NCBI GenBank assembly: GCA_005878525.1
Contig: VBMB01000140.1
Span: 1-33,744 of the forward strand
From: Methanobacteriota archaeon
Lineage (GTDB): Archaea; Thermoplasmatota; Thermoplasmata; RBG-16-68-12
Direction of reading: 5' to 3'
DNA: 33,744 nt
The position numbers and the translations under genes are program-made. The notes beneath the pieces were generated by a model, which did no database searches, was not told the DNA's origin, and saw nothing but the letters and a program-made list of their open reading frames with translations. This document shows positions 8,627 through 17,206 of this stretch, in pieces. Position 1 is the first letter of the stretch. Each line of letters begins with the position of its first letter.

Positions 8627-10054
8627 ATGCAATACAAGTACGTCGTGCTGACGAACACGACCATCGGGACGTTCATGGCGTTGCTCGACTCGAACATCGT
8701 CCTGATCTCCCTCCCGACGATCATCCGTGACCTCCCTGGGACCACGACCGTCGAGGGGATCTGGATCATCCTGGGCTACGTGCTAGTGACGGCGAGTCTC
8801 CTCCTGACGATCGGCCGACTGGCGGACCTGTACGGCCGCGTCCGCCTGTACAACCTCGGCTTCGCCGTCTTCACGATCGGCTCGGGGCTCTGCAGCCTCT
8901 CTCCGAACGGCCAGAGCCTCGTGCTGTTCCGGCTCGTCCAGGGGATCGGGGCGGGCCTCCTCTTCGCGAACAGCGCCGCAATCCTGACGGATGCGTTCCC
9001 GGTCGCCGAGCGCGGGCGAGCCCTGGGGCTGAACCAAGTGGCAGGGACCGGCGGCGCCCTGATCGGCCTCGTCGCCGGGGGCGTCCTCACCGCGTATCTC
9101 GGGTGGCAATCGATCTTCTGGATCAACGTCCCGGTCGGTGTCTTTGCCACGATCTGGGCGTACCTCCGGCTGAAGGAGCTCGGGCCCCATCCGGGCCGCG
9201 AGAAACTCGATCCGGCGGGAAATCTTCTCTTCGCGGGCGGCCTGTCCCTCGCGCTCCTCGGCGTCACGCTCGGCGCGATTTCCGGTTGGGCGACGATCGA
9301 CCTCATCATGCTGTTCGCGGGCGTCGCGTGCCTCGTCGCCTTCGTGCCGATTGAGCGGGTGGTGCCGTCTCCGATGATGGACCTCGCATTGTTCCGAAAC
9401 GGCGCGTTCTCCGCCGGTGTCCTGAGCAACCTCCTCGCGTCGACCGCTCGGGGGGCCGTCGGCCTCGTCCTCGTGTTCTACTTCCAAGGCGCGCTCGGCC
9501 TCGACGCGCTGACGGCGGGCGTGCTCCTGATCCCGTTCTCGCTGGCCTTCGTGAGCATCGGTCCCATCAGCGGATACCTGTCGGACAAGTACGGCCCTCG
9601 CGGCTTCACGACGGCCGGTCTTCTCATCTCCGGAGCGTCGTACGTCTGGTTCGCGACGCTTCCGTACAGGGCCTCGTACTCGATCCTGGTCCTGCCGATG
9701 ATCCTCGCGGGCATCGGAGGTGGCTTGTTCATCGCCCCGAACGTGGCGTCGATCATGAACTCGGTGCCCGTCGTGCGTCGAGGGGTCGCTGCCGGCATGT
9801 CGTCGACGCTCTTCAACGTCGGGTTTCTCGTGAGCCTCGGGCTGGCGTTCGCGATCATGGCGTCGCGCATGCCGCTTGCCGTGATGCAAGCGATTTTTGC
9901 CGGCCTTCCCGTGCCTCAGGGGCAGCTCGAAATCGGGGCGTTCATGGACGCATTCCACCAGATCTTCTACGTCATCGCGGCAATCAGCCTGATCGGGGCG
10001 ATTCCGGCCTCCATCCGGCGCCGGAGGGCCGCGGACGCCGTGGGCGTCGAGTAA
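8627..10054 (+). CDS. MFS drug:H+ antiporter-like transporter (DHA2, 14-helix type)
   Basis: This 475-residue integral membrane protein has the landmarks of EmrB/QacA-type transporters: MALLDSNIVLISLPTI in helix 1, GRLADLYGRVRLYN (motif A) between helices 2 and 3, RLVQGIGAGLLFANSAA, and the motif C region VAGTGGALIGLVAGG in helix 5. Length and hydrophobic spacing fit 14 helices. Such proteins export hydrophobic or organic compounds using the proton gradient; the substrate here is unknown. It sits between the HPPD-like gene and the homogentisate genes, so export or uptake of an aromatic acid is conceivable but unproven. ATG 8627 is chosen over TTG 8621. Confidence 0.88.
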   Translation: MQYKYVVLTNTTIGTFMALLDSNIVLISLPTIIRDLPGTTTVEGIWIILGYVLVTASLLLTIGRLADLYGRVRLYNLGFAVFTIGSGLCSLSPNGQSLVLFRLVQGIGAGLLFANSAAILTDAFPVAERGRALGLNQVAGTGGALIGLVAGGVLTAYLGWQSIFWINVPVGVFATIWAYLRLKELGPHPGREKLDPAGNLLFAGGLSLALLGVTLGAISGWATIDLIMLFAGVACLVAFVPIERVVPSPMMDLALFRNGAFSAGVLSNLLASTARGAVGLVLVFYFQGALGLDALTAGVLLIPFSLAFVSIGPISGYLSDKYGPRGFTTAGLLISGASYVWFATLPYRASYSILVLPMILAGIGGGLFIAPNVASIMNSVPVVRRGVAAGMSSTLFNVGFLVSLGLAFAIMASRMPLAVMQAIFAGLPVPQGQLEIGAFMDAFHQIFYVIAAISLIGAIPASIRRRRAADAVGVE

Positions 10055-10055
10055 A

Positions 10056-10065
10056 GGCATAAACG
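10056..10065 (+). promoter_or_regulatory. TATA-like box for the CBS-domain gene
   Basis: GGCATAAACG immediately follows the MFS stop codon. Its centre is 28-29 bases upstream of ATG 10089, so the CBS gene probably has its own leaderless transcript. Confidence 0.45.
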
Positions 10066-10088
10066 CCGCGGGCGCGGTACCTCCCCCA

Positions 10089-10520
10089 ATGGTCCTGTTC
10101 GCGAAGGACATCCTCGAACCGGAGTTCCTCTCGATGCGACCCGACACGACCCTTCTCGAAGCCGCGAAGGCGATGGCGGACCGCCACCACGGGTTCGTCA
10201 TCGTGTCGTCGCCCGAGGGACGGCCGATCGGCATCGTCACCGAGTGGGACATCGTCGCCAAGGTCGTCGCAGCGGGGCGAGACCCTGCGAAGGTCCGCCT
10301 CGAGGAATTGATGACTCGCCCCCTCGTCTACGTCGATGCGGGCGAAGGGATCGATCGAGTCGCGGCAATCATGGCCGAAAAAGGGATTCGGAGGGTCCTC
10401 GTGGAAAAGGACGGCCGGGTACTCGGCGTCATCCGCAATCAAACGATCGTTCGCCGGTTGCGCGACTACATCGACTCGATCAGCTCGCAAATCGCCCGGG
10501 CCCAGCTGCCGCCGCTGTGA
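10089..10520 (+). CDS. tandem CBS-domain protein
   Basis: The 143-residue protein consists almost wholly of two CBS domains. The first covers about residues 8-65 (FLSMRPDTTLLEAAKAMADR, then PIGIVTEWDIV) and the second about 75-130 (MTRPLVYVDAGEGIDRVAAI, then VLGVIRNQTIV). Paired CBS domains bind adenine nucleotides or S-adenosylmethionine and act as sensors. There is no fused enzymatic domain, so the partner is unknown. A TATA-like box 28 bases upstream suggests a leaderless message independent of the transporter. Confidence 0.88.
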   Translation: MVLFAKDILEPEFLSMRPDTTLLEAAKAMADRHHGFVIVSSPEGRPIGIVTEWDIVAKVVAAGRDPAKVRLEELMTRPLVYVDAGEGIDRVAAIMAEKGIRRVLVEKDGRVLGVIRNQTIVRRLRDYIDSISSQIARAQLPPL

Positions 10521-10565
10521 AGCCGTCGGTCGCCGTGCGGCGGCCTGCACGGCCTACGGTCCCTC

Positions 10566-11495
10566 TCACGCCGAGGCCGCGATGGAATTCTCGAGGACGC
10601 CGATTCCCTCGATCTCGATCTCGATGCGATCGCCCGGCTTGAGGTAGCGAGCGCGGTCGCCCCGCTCCAGCTCGCATCCTCCCGGAATCGTGCCGCTCCC
10701 CCAGACCTCGCCCGCGTGGATCGGCTGGAATCGGGAGAGGAACTCGAGCATCTCCGGGAACGACCAGAGGGCTCGCTGGCCTTCGCGGACCCACGGGTTC
10801 TCGTGGACGAGAGTGCGGTATCGATCGCGCAGCCGTTCCTCGTTGTTCACGCGCACGACGATCGCTTGGTCCCGCAGTTCTCCGAACTCGTCGCGGGTCA
10901 CGATGCACGGTCCGAGGGCGTTCGCCCAATCCTTCCCCGGAGCGGGCCCCATACCAGTGCGAGTCGCCGTCGCTTGCAAGTCCCGGGCCGAGAAGTCGTT
11001 GAAGATGGTGACACCGGCCGACGGGACGAGCCGCGGGGTACGTCCCTCGAACGTCTCGAAGCGCATTGGAGGGATGGCCTCCTTCGTCCCGACGACATTC
11101 AATGGATTGCCGTTGTAGTACGCAGGCAGCGCGTCCCACTCGGGCGGGATCTGGGCCCATGCGGCCGCCCGCGTGCGCGCGACATGGGCCCGAAACGCGA
11201 GGAAGTCTCGCAACAGCCGCGGAGCGATTGGCGAATGGATCCGCACGTCGCCCGGTCGAAACGCCCACAGCGGGGCGTCGGACTCGATCTTCTCGGCCTC
11301 GGCGAGCACCCGGAGCGCCCGGTCCCATACGTCGCCTTTCAACCCTGGACACGCATCGATGAACTCAAGCGTGTCCGCCGGGATGGCGGAATCCACCGCG
11401 GAGAGGTCGACGATTTTTTCCCAGTGGTCCCACCGGCCGAGGACCGCGCCCAGGCGCGGAGGTCCTCCCGCCGTCGAGAATCGCGCGAGCCTCAT
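10566..11495 (-). CDS. fumarylacetoacetate hydrolase (FAH) family protein
   Basis: The 309-residue product carries FAH-family motifs: LLRDFLAFRAHV (94-105), the metal and substrate loop IFNDFSARD (164-172) and GKDWANALGPCIVT (187-200). In tyrosine breakdown FAH splits fumarylacetoacetate into fumarate and acetoacetate, and the gene lies 70 bases downstream of homogentisate dioxygenase on the same strand, which supports that role. The family also contains acylpyruvases and 2-oxo-hepta-3-ene-dioate hydratases, so the exact substrate is inferred. ATG 11495 has a strong GGAGGTG ribosome binding site four bases upstream; GTG 11501 lies inside that site and is unlikely to be the start. Confidence 0.85.
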   Translation of the reverse strand: MRLARFSTAGGPPRLGAVLGRWDHWEKIVDLSAVDSAIPADTLEFIDACPGLKGDVWDRALRVLAEAEKIESDAPLWAFRPGDVRIHSPIAPRLLRDFLAFRAHVARTRAAAWAQIPPEWDALPAYYNGNPLNVVGTKEAIPPMRFETFEGRTPRLVPSAGVTIFNDFSARDLQATATRTGMGPAPGKDWANALGPCIVTRDEFGELRDQAIVVRVNNEERLRDRYRTLVHENPWVREGQRALWSFPEMLEFLSRFQPIHAGEVWGSGTIPGGCELERGDRARYLKPGDRIEIEIEGIGVLENSIAASA

Positions 11496-11565
11496 GCGCA
11501 CCTCCGCGCTCCTCGGTCCCCGAATCGAATCCGAAACTGCGGGAAGGTCACGGTTTCACCTCGGC

Positions 11566-12819
11566 TCAGGCGGAGGGCGATTCCCAGCCTTCGCCCGCGG
11601 GTTGGGCCCGTTGGACGTTCTCGGACCAGCTCAGGACGTATGCGGGATCACGGTACGCGAAGCCTTGGGTCGTGATCCGCATGCTCTCGAAGTACGTATC
11701 GAGCATGACCGCCAGGCGCGCTTGCACCTTCCCCCGGGCCGCGAGCGAGCGCTGCGCCGCGTTCCCCTGAGGACTATGGGGTGTCGCTCCGGGGTGGAAC
11801 GTGAACGAGCCCTCCTCGATGACGCCCTCGCGGGCGCCGTAGAAGGCGTTGCAGAAGAACATCAGCTCGTCCGAATCGACGTTGAAGTGTGCGTACGGAG
11901 CCGGGACCTCCTGCGGATGCCATCCGGCCATGACGGGGACGAAGGAGCACAGCGAGAAGCCGCTGTGGGGCACGTTGCCCGATTGGAACGTCTGGTGCAT
12001 CGGCGGGGCCGTGTGGATCTCCCGTGCGATTCCATGATGGCTCTTGATGTCGAAGACGAACGGATACAGTGCACCCTCCCATCCGACCAGGTCGAACGGG
12101 TGGTGGCCCAAGGTGATCCGGGTGATCTTCCCGCCGCTGTGCTTCACGTCGATCGGGAACTCCCCACGCTCGTCCCTGAATGGCGGCAAGTCCGGCGTCT
12201 CGATCTCCGTCTCGACGACGGGCGACATCAGGGTGGCCTGGCCTTCTTTGTTCAGGTAGTGCGGCGCGAAAGTGATCGGGTAGATCGACTCCACCAGGAG
12301 GAACCATGCCTTCGGCGACGTCACGTCGATCCGGTACGTCGTGCCCTTCGGGATCGCGACGTAGACATCTTTGCGGAACTTCAGGTCCCCGTACTCCGAG
12401 CGCACGACCCCCTCGCCGTTCTGGACGAAGTACACCTCGTGCCGCTCGCCGTTGCGGAAGAACGTGTCGTCCGGCATGGAGTCCATGGGCTTCGAGACCG
12501 AGATCGATGTGCGAGGCCCGTGGACGATCGGCTTCCGGGAGGAGAGCGCATCTCCTTCGAACGGAACCCGGCCGGTGAAGATGTGGTACGGCTGGAGGAC
12601 GTCGGCCTCCGGTGGGAAGTCAGGCACCAGATCGAAATCCCCTTTCCTCGGGGGCTTGACTTGTTCCGTCGGATAGAAACGGACATGGAGCTTCCTGGAC
12701 CAGGCTCCGCTGAAGCCGTACGACCCGTGGATTTCCTCCCTCGCGAGGACGTTCGGGATGGCGTAGAACTCCGTGTGAGGCGTCGACGGCACCGTGCCTT
12801 TCCGGACGATCATCGCCAT
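11566..12819 (-). CDS. hmgA: homogentisate 1,2-dioxygenase
   Basis: This 417-residue cupin-fold iron enzyme opens the ring of homogentisate to maleylacetoacetate. The likely iron ligands are His311 (PYAHFNVDSDELMF), Glu318 in the same segment and His348 (GATPHSPQG), with His342 six residues before, the same spacing as the human enzyme's His365/His371 pair. The middle segment GWEGALYPFVFDIKSHHG and the C-terminal LAVMLDTYF are also family features. Length fits the usual 400-450 residues. ATG 12819 has an AGGAGG site six bases upstream and a TATA-like GTTTAAGTC about 40 bases upstream. The FAH-family gene follows on the same strand. Confidence 0.9.
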   Translation of the reverse strand: MAMIVRKGTVPSTPHTEFYAIPNVLAREEIHGSYGFSGAWSRKLHVRFYPTEQVKPPRKGDFDLVPDFPPEADVLQPYHIFTGRVPFEGDALSSRKPIVHGPRTSISVSKPMDSMPDDTFFRNGERHEVYFVQNGEGVVRSEYGDLKFRKDVYVAIPKGTTYRIDVTSPKAWFLLVESIYPITFAPHYLNKEGQATLMSPVVETEIETPDLPPFRDERGEFPIDVKHSGGKITRITLGHHPFDLVGWEGALYPFVFDIKSHHGIAREIHTAPPMHQTFQSGNVPHSGFSLCSFVPVMAGWHPQEVPAPYAHFNVDSDELMFFCNAFYGAREGVIEEGSFTFHPGATPHSPQGNAAQRSLAARGKVQARLAVMLDTYFESMRITTQGFAYRDPAYVLSWSENVQRAQPAGEGWESPSA

Positions 12820-12855
12820 CGTGGCCTCCTCCGCCCGCGGAGATAACGGCGCCTC

Positions 12856-12864
12856 GACTTAAAC
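12856..12864 (-). promoter_or_regulatory. TATA-like box for hmgA
   Basis: The minus strand reads GTTTAAGTC in the 54-base gap after aconitase, about 40 bases upstream of ATG 12819. It suggests hmgA has its own promoter although it follows aconitase closely. Confidence 0.45.
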
Positions 12865-12873
12865 CCGCGGGGC

Positions 12874-14805
12874 TCACGCACGCCGACGGGATTGCGCGTA
12901 TCGGATGCCGCCTCCCGCGAGGAGGACCTCCCGCTGGTACGGCCGCAACTCCACGCGGACCGACGTCTTCGTGCCGCGCGTGAGATTTTCCACGGTCGCG
13001 TCGCCGCGTCCGCGGATCGCCGCGAGGAGGTTCGCGATCCGTAGGCGATCGCCTTGCTGGATTCCCACGTACGCTTTCGGGTCCACGAACGTGACGGGTG
13101 GGATGCCCGAGTTCACGAGGTTGTCCATGTGGATCCGTGCGAAGCCCTTGGCGAGGACCAAGTGGACTCCGAGGAACATCGGTGCGACTGCCGCGTGCTC
13201 TCTGGACGAGCCTTGCCCGTAGTTGTCCCCTGCAACGATGAAGCCGCCGCCCGCTTTCTTCGTGCGGTCCGGGAACGTCGGGTCGACGTACTCGAAGACG
13301 TGCTCCGCGATCGCAGGGATGTTCGACCGCAAGGGGAGGATCTTCGCTCCCGCGGGCATGATGTGGTCCGTCGAGATGTTGTCGCCGAGTCGGATCAGCA
13401 CCTCGCCTTCGATCGTGTCTTTCGGCGGCGCTGCGACCGGGAGCGGCGCGATATTCGGCCCACGGATGACTTGGACGGAAGCGCGGTCTTTCGGCGGCCA
13501 CTCGAAACCGGACGCGTCGACGGGATATTTCGCGGGCTCCTTCACCGCCGGGAACTTACCCAACTCCCTCGGGTCCGTGATGACGCCGCGCACCGCGGTG
13601 GCCGCGGCGGTCTCGGGGCTGCACAGATAGACGAGGTCGTCGGCGGTCCCGCTTCGCCCTTCGAAGTTGCGGTTGAACGTGCGGACTGACGGCCCTTTCG
13701 TCGGCGGCGCGAACCCCATCCCGATGCATGGGCCACATGCCACTTCGAGCTCCCGCACGCCGGCCTTGATGAGTTTCGTCATGAGGCCGCTGATCAACAT
13801 CAAGAGCAGCGTCTGCCGCGAACCGGGCGAGACGGCCATCGAAATCCCCGCGGCGACGTGCTTCCCGTCGAGCGCGTGCGCGACGAGGCTCAGATCTCGG
13901 AACGACGAGTTCACGCTGCTTCCCACGGCCACCTGGACGACCTCGGTTCCGGCGACTTCGCTCACGGCCTTCACGTTGTCCGGACTGGACGGACATGCGA
14001 TGAGCGGCTCAATCGTCCCCAAGTCGATGTCCACGGTGTCGTCGTACTCCGCGGCGTTGTCCGCGGCGAGCGGCTTGAAGTCCTTGCCCCGGGCCTGGGC
14101 GGTCAGGAACTGCTTCGTCATCCCGTCCGCCGGGAACACGGAGGCCGTCGCGCCGAGCTCCGTGCCCATGTTCGCGATCGTTCCCCGGGAGGGGACGGTC
14201 AGTTCCTTCAGTCCCGGCCCCGTGTACTCGAGGACCTTGTTCTTCCCCCATTTCACGTCGAAGCGGTGCAGGAGTTCGAGGATGACGTCTTTCGCGCTCA
14301 CCCAGGGTTTGAACTTCCCCGTCAGCTTGACGTTCACAACGTCGGGCATCGTGAGCCGGTACGGTTCACCCGCCATGACGCTCGCGACCTCGAAGCCCCC
14401 CGCCCCGATCGCGAGCATGCCGCAGGCGCCCGCGTGGGGCGTATGGGAGTCGCAGCCGAGCATCGTCTCCCCGGGCATGTCGAACCGCTCCATGTGCGCC
14501 CAGTGGCTGATTCCGTTGCCTGGTCCCGAGAAGAGGGCGCCGTACCGCTGGCAGACGCTCCGGAGGAACCGGTGGTCGTCCGCATTCTCATATCCCGTCT
14601 GGAGGATATTGTGGTCCACATACTGCGTGGCCTGCCGAATCGCGACGCGATCCTGGCCCATCTGTTCGAACTCGAGCCACGCGAGCGTGCCGGTCGCGTC
14701 CTGGAGGAGCGCCTGGTTCATCCGGATCGCGATCTCCTCGCCCGGATGCATGGCGCCTTCGGCGAGATGGGAACGAATCAGGTTGTGAGTGAGCGTTTCC
14801 CCCAT
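12874..14805 (-). CDS. aconitate hydratase
   Basis: The 643-residue protein is an aconitase, isomerising citrate and isocitrate through cis-aconitate in the citric acid cycle. The three cysteines that hold the [4Fe-4S] cluster are visible: Cys118 in MLGCDSHTPHAG, and Cys357 and Cys360 in ACGPCIGMG. The swivel domain shows NISTDHIMPAG and GDNYGQGSSREHAA with the catalytic serine-arginine segment. Length matches the mitochondrial-like/short bacterial form rather than the ~900-residue AcnA type. ATG 14805 gives MGETLTHNLIRSHL, the normal family N-terminus. An upstream ATG at 14874 lies only about 18 bases from the TATA-like box and is probably not translated. Homoaconitase-like activity is unlikely but not excluded. 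Confidence 0.93.
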   Translation of the reverse strand: MGETLTHNLIRSHLAEGAMHPGEEIAIRMNQALLQDATGTLAWLEFEQMGQDRVAIRQATQYVDHNILQTGYENADDHRFLRSVCQRYGALFSGPGNGISHWAHMERFDMPGETMLGCDSHTPHAGACGMLAIGAGGFEVASVMAGEPYRLTMPDVVNVKLTGKFKPWVSAKDVILELLHRFDVKWGKNKVLEYTGPGLKELTVPSRGTIANMGTELGATASVFPADGMTKQFLTAQARGKDFKPLAADNAAEYDDTVDIDLGTIEPLIACPSSPDNVKAVSEVAGTEVVQVAVGSSVNSSFRDLSLVAHALDGKHVAAGISMAVSPGSRQTLLLMLISGLMTKLIKAGVRELEVACGPCIGMGFAPPTKGPSVRTFNRNFEGRSGTADDLVYLCSPETAAATAVRGVITDPRELGKFPAVKEPAKYPVDASGFEWPPKDRASVQVIRGPNIAPLPVAAPPKDTIEGEVLIRLGDNISTDHIMPAGAKILPLRSNIPAIAEHVFEYVDPTFPDRTKKAGGGFIVAGDNYGQGSSREHAAVAPMFLGVHLVLAKGFARIHMDNLVNSGIPPVTFVDPKAYVGIQQGDRLRIANLLAAIRGRGDATVENLTRGTKTSVRVELRPYQREVLLAGGGIRYAQSRRRA

Positions 14806-14984
14806 GGAATATCCCCGGCAGGCGGTGAGAGCCTCGTCCCCTATGAAGGTTGATGCGTTCGGGGCGTGACACATGCGATGCGGTTAACCTTAAACAAGGC
14901 TGAACCCCGCCGCGTATCGAGTGCTCCCGCGGTGGGCAGCGTTATCTAACCCGAGTCACTACGTTTCCGGCGCGAGAGGCGTCG
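14806..14984. promoter_or_regulatory. divergent promoter region between aconitase and the epimerase
   Basis: This 179-base gap holds a minus-strand TATA-like element GTTTAAGG (14888-14895), next to GGTTAACC, for aconitase. On the plus strand GTTATCTAAC (about 14941-14950) lies about 40 bases upstream of ATG 14985. The predicted aconitase leader is about 60 bases long, longer than most in this window; I see no riboswitch-like structure in it. Confidence 0.45.
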
Positions 14985-15970
14985 ATGGCGAAGTATTTCG
15001 TGACGGGCGCCACGGGCTTCATCGCGGTCGCGTCGCGCGCCAGTTGGTCGCTGCCGGCCATGACGTCGTGGCGATCGCCCGCAATCCGGAAAGCGCGCGC
15101 GACCTGGAGTCGATCGGTGTCGATGTCCGTCGCGGAGACATCACGGATCCGGATTCGTTGCGCGGCCTAATGGCCGGCGTCGATGGGGTGTTCCACATCG
15201 CGGGCTGGTACAAGATCGGGTCGAGGGACCTGTCGGAGGGAGAGCGGCTCAACCTCGCCGGCACTCGCAACGTGTTGACCGCGATGAAAGAACTCCGGGT
15301 TCCGAAAGGAGTCTACACGAGCACGCTGGCGGTGTTCTCGGACACCCACGGTCGACTCGTCGACGAGACCTATCGACACAACGGCCGGTGGCTGACGGAG
15401 TATGACTGGACGAAATGGATTGCCTATTACGAGATCGCGGAACCGATGATCCGTGCCGGGCTCCCGCTCGTCATCGTCCAGCCCGGCGTCAACTACGGTC
15501 CCGGCGACACGAGCGAAATCCGGCCCACGCGTGCGGTACCTCCAGGGCGATCTTCGAGCCATCCCGAAACGGACCGCGTATTGCTGGGCCCACATCGAGG
15601 ATACGGCGCGCGCGCATCCTCGCGATGGAACGAGGGAGGGTCGGCGAGGCGTACATCATCGCGGGTCCGCCCCACACGCTGATCGATGCGTTCGACGTGG
15701 CCGAGCGGATCACCGGAATCCCAGCGCCCTGGTTCCACGCTTCACCCGGCTTCCTCCGCGCCATCGCCGCCCTGTCGCGGTCCGAGCGACTCCGAGATCT
15801 CGCGGGGGTGACGTATCTCGGGAACAACCAGAAGGCCCGCCGGGAACTTGGATTCGACCCGAGGCCTCTGGACGATGGCCTGCGCGAAACGCTGCAACAC
15901 GAGATTCGGTTGCTCGGAATCCATTCCGCCGCGAGCAGAGCCCGCTGCGTGAGGAATTCCTCAAATAAAC
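14985..15970 (+). pseudogene. NAD-dependent epimerase/dehydratase (extended SDR), frameshifted
   Basis: Three reading frames together encode one extended short-chain dehydrogenase. The first frame from ATG 14985 gives MAKYFVTGATGFI, the NAD-binding start. Near 15021-15025 one base appears to be missing, and the next frame reads GRVARQLVAAGHDVVAI through the catalytic YDWTK (YxxxK) to GVNYGPGDTSE. Near 15523-15536 a second shift leads to YLQGDLRAIPKRTAYCW and HIEDTARAH, and near 15603-15615 a third leads to ILAMERGRVGEAYIIAGP and the C-terminal helices ending near LQHEIRLLGI. It resembles dihydroflavonol-reductase-like epimerases. Either it is a decayed gene or this 1-kb stretch holds sequencing errors, since nearly every other gene in the window is intact. 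The end coordinate is approximate. Confidence 0.8.
15961..15970 (+). promoter_or_regulatory. TATA-like box for DmdA-like gene 1
   Basis: TCAAATAAAC lies about 40 bases upstream of the first methyltransferase-like gene. The same element and about 20 following bases recur in front of the second paralogue at 18138, which supports a real promoter. Confidence 0.55.
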
Positions 15971-16035
15971 GATGCGCGTTCCCGGCCCAATTCTCCGGAG
16001 GGGATGACATCCCGCACAACGAAGGCCAAAGCACC

Positions 16036-17160
16036 TTGTTCTTCGGGCCGTGGTATCGGAAGTCTCCGTTCTTCGAGGCCACGCAGCGTGCGGGCGCGAA
16101 GGCGTACGACATCTACAATCACATGTACCTCCCGGGGCTCTACACGGATCCGTTCGAGGAGTATTGGCATCTGATTAATCACGTGACCTTGTGGGACGTC
16201 AGCGTCGAACGCCAGGTCGAGATCAGCGGGAAGGACGGCGCGAAGTTCGCGGAGCTGATCACGCCGCGGGACCTGACGAAATGCAAGGTCGGCCAGGGGA
16301 AATACGTGGTCATCACGGACGAAAACGGCGGGATCATCAACGATCCCGTGTTGATCCGACTCGAGAAGAACCGATTCTGGTTGAGCCTCGCGAACTCGGA
16401 CACGCTCCTCTGGGCGAAGGGTCTCGCGGTGAATTCCGGGATGGACGTGGACATCTCTGAGCCCGATGTGTCGCCGCTCCAGGTCCAGGGACCGGATTCA
16501 AAGAACGTGCTGAAGGACCTCGTCGGCCCCGCAATCCTCGATCTCGGATACTACTATTTCATGAACACGACGATCGCCGGCATCCCCGTCGTGATCACGC
16601 GGACCGGTTGGACGGCGGAGGTCGGCTACGAGGTGTATCTGACCGATGGGCGGCGAGGTCTCGAACTCTGGGACCGGATCATGGAGGCCGGGAAGAAATA
16701 CGACCTCCGCCCGATCGCGCCGTCGGAGATTCGGCGGATCGAGGGGGGCATCTTGAACTACGGGTCCGATATGACACTCGAGAACAACCCGTACGAAGTG
16801 GGTTTGGGCTGGCTCGTGGATCTCGGCAAGAAAGCGGACTTCGTCGGGAAGAAGGCGCTCGCCAAGATCAAGAAGGAGGGCGTGAAGCGAAAACTGGTGG
16901 GCGTCGAGATTCAAGGCCCGCAGATTCACGCGTGGGCGACGGAGTTCTGGGACGTGAAGAAGAACGGAAAGAAGGTCGGCCATCTGACCGCTCTCACATA
17001 CTCTCCGCGCCTCGAGAAAAACATCGCCTACGCTTGGGTTCCGATCCGTCTCGCAAAGCTCGGCACGCGGCTCACGATCGCGACCTCCGCGGGGGAGCGC
17101 GACGCCACCGTCGTCAAGAAGCCTTTCGTGGACCCCAAGAAATCGATTCCGAAATCTTGA
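16036..17160 (+). CDS. DmdA/GcvT-like aminomethyltransferase-family protein, copy 1
   Basis: First of three tandem paralogues in the GcvT/DMSP-demethylase (DmdA) superfamily, which moves one-carbon groups from methylated substrates to tetrahydrofolate or a similar carrier. Visible family features are WYRKSPFFEATQRAG, YNHMYLPGLY, LWDVSVERQVEISG, GGIINDPVLIRL, VSPLQVQGPDSKNV, ITRTGWTAEVGYEVYL and RRIEGGILNYGSDMTLENNP. The C-terminus (VVKKPFVDPKKSIPKS) is almost the same in all copies. The start is uncertain: TTG 16036 is the first in-frame start after the promoter. ATG 16004, with GGAGGGG beside it, is out of frame by one base, and alignment with copy 2 suggests a one-base error or mutation there. 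The true substrate is unknown. Confidence 0.82.
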   Translation: MFFGPWYRKSPFFEATQRAGAKAYDIYNHMYLPGLYTDPFEEYWHLINHVTLWDVSVERQVEISGKDGAKFAELITPRDLTKCKVGQGKYVVITDENGGIINDPVLIRLEKNRFWLSLANSDTLLWAKGLAVNSGMDVDISEPDVSPLQVQGPDSKNVLKDLVGPAILDLGYYYFMNTTIAGIPVVITRTGWTAEVGYEVYLTDGRRGLELWDRIMEAGKKYDLRPIAPSEIRRIEGGILNYGSDMTLENNPYEVGLGWLVDLGKKADFVGKKALAKIKKEGVKRKLVGVEIQGPQIHAWATEFWDVKKNGKKVGHLTALTYSPRLEKNIAYAWVPIRLAKLGTRLTIATSAGERDATVVKKPFVDPKKSIPKS

Positions 17161-17206
17161 ACGGAATTCCAGCGTCGCACGAAGAGAGCCGCAATTCGTT
17201 CCGAGC

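Noticed and set aside
8783-10261. Long minus-strand frame opposite the MFS transporter
   Set aside because: It is highly charged and repetitive in composition, spans two real plus-strand genes, and has no motif.
11173-12846. Long plus-strand frame opposite homogentisate dioxygenase and part of the FAH-family gene
   Set aside because: It runs antisense across two well-supported genes and encodes no recognisable fold.
15415-17160. A single 581-residue epimerase-methyltransferase fusion
   Set aside because: The frame is open by chance in GC-rich sequence. The epimerase needs two further frames upstream, and a TATA-like box with a duplicated leader separates it from the methyltransferase.
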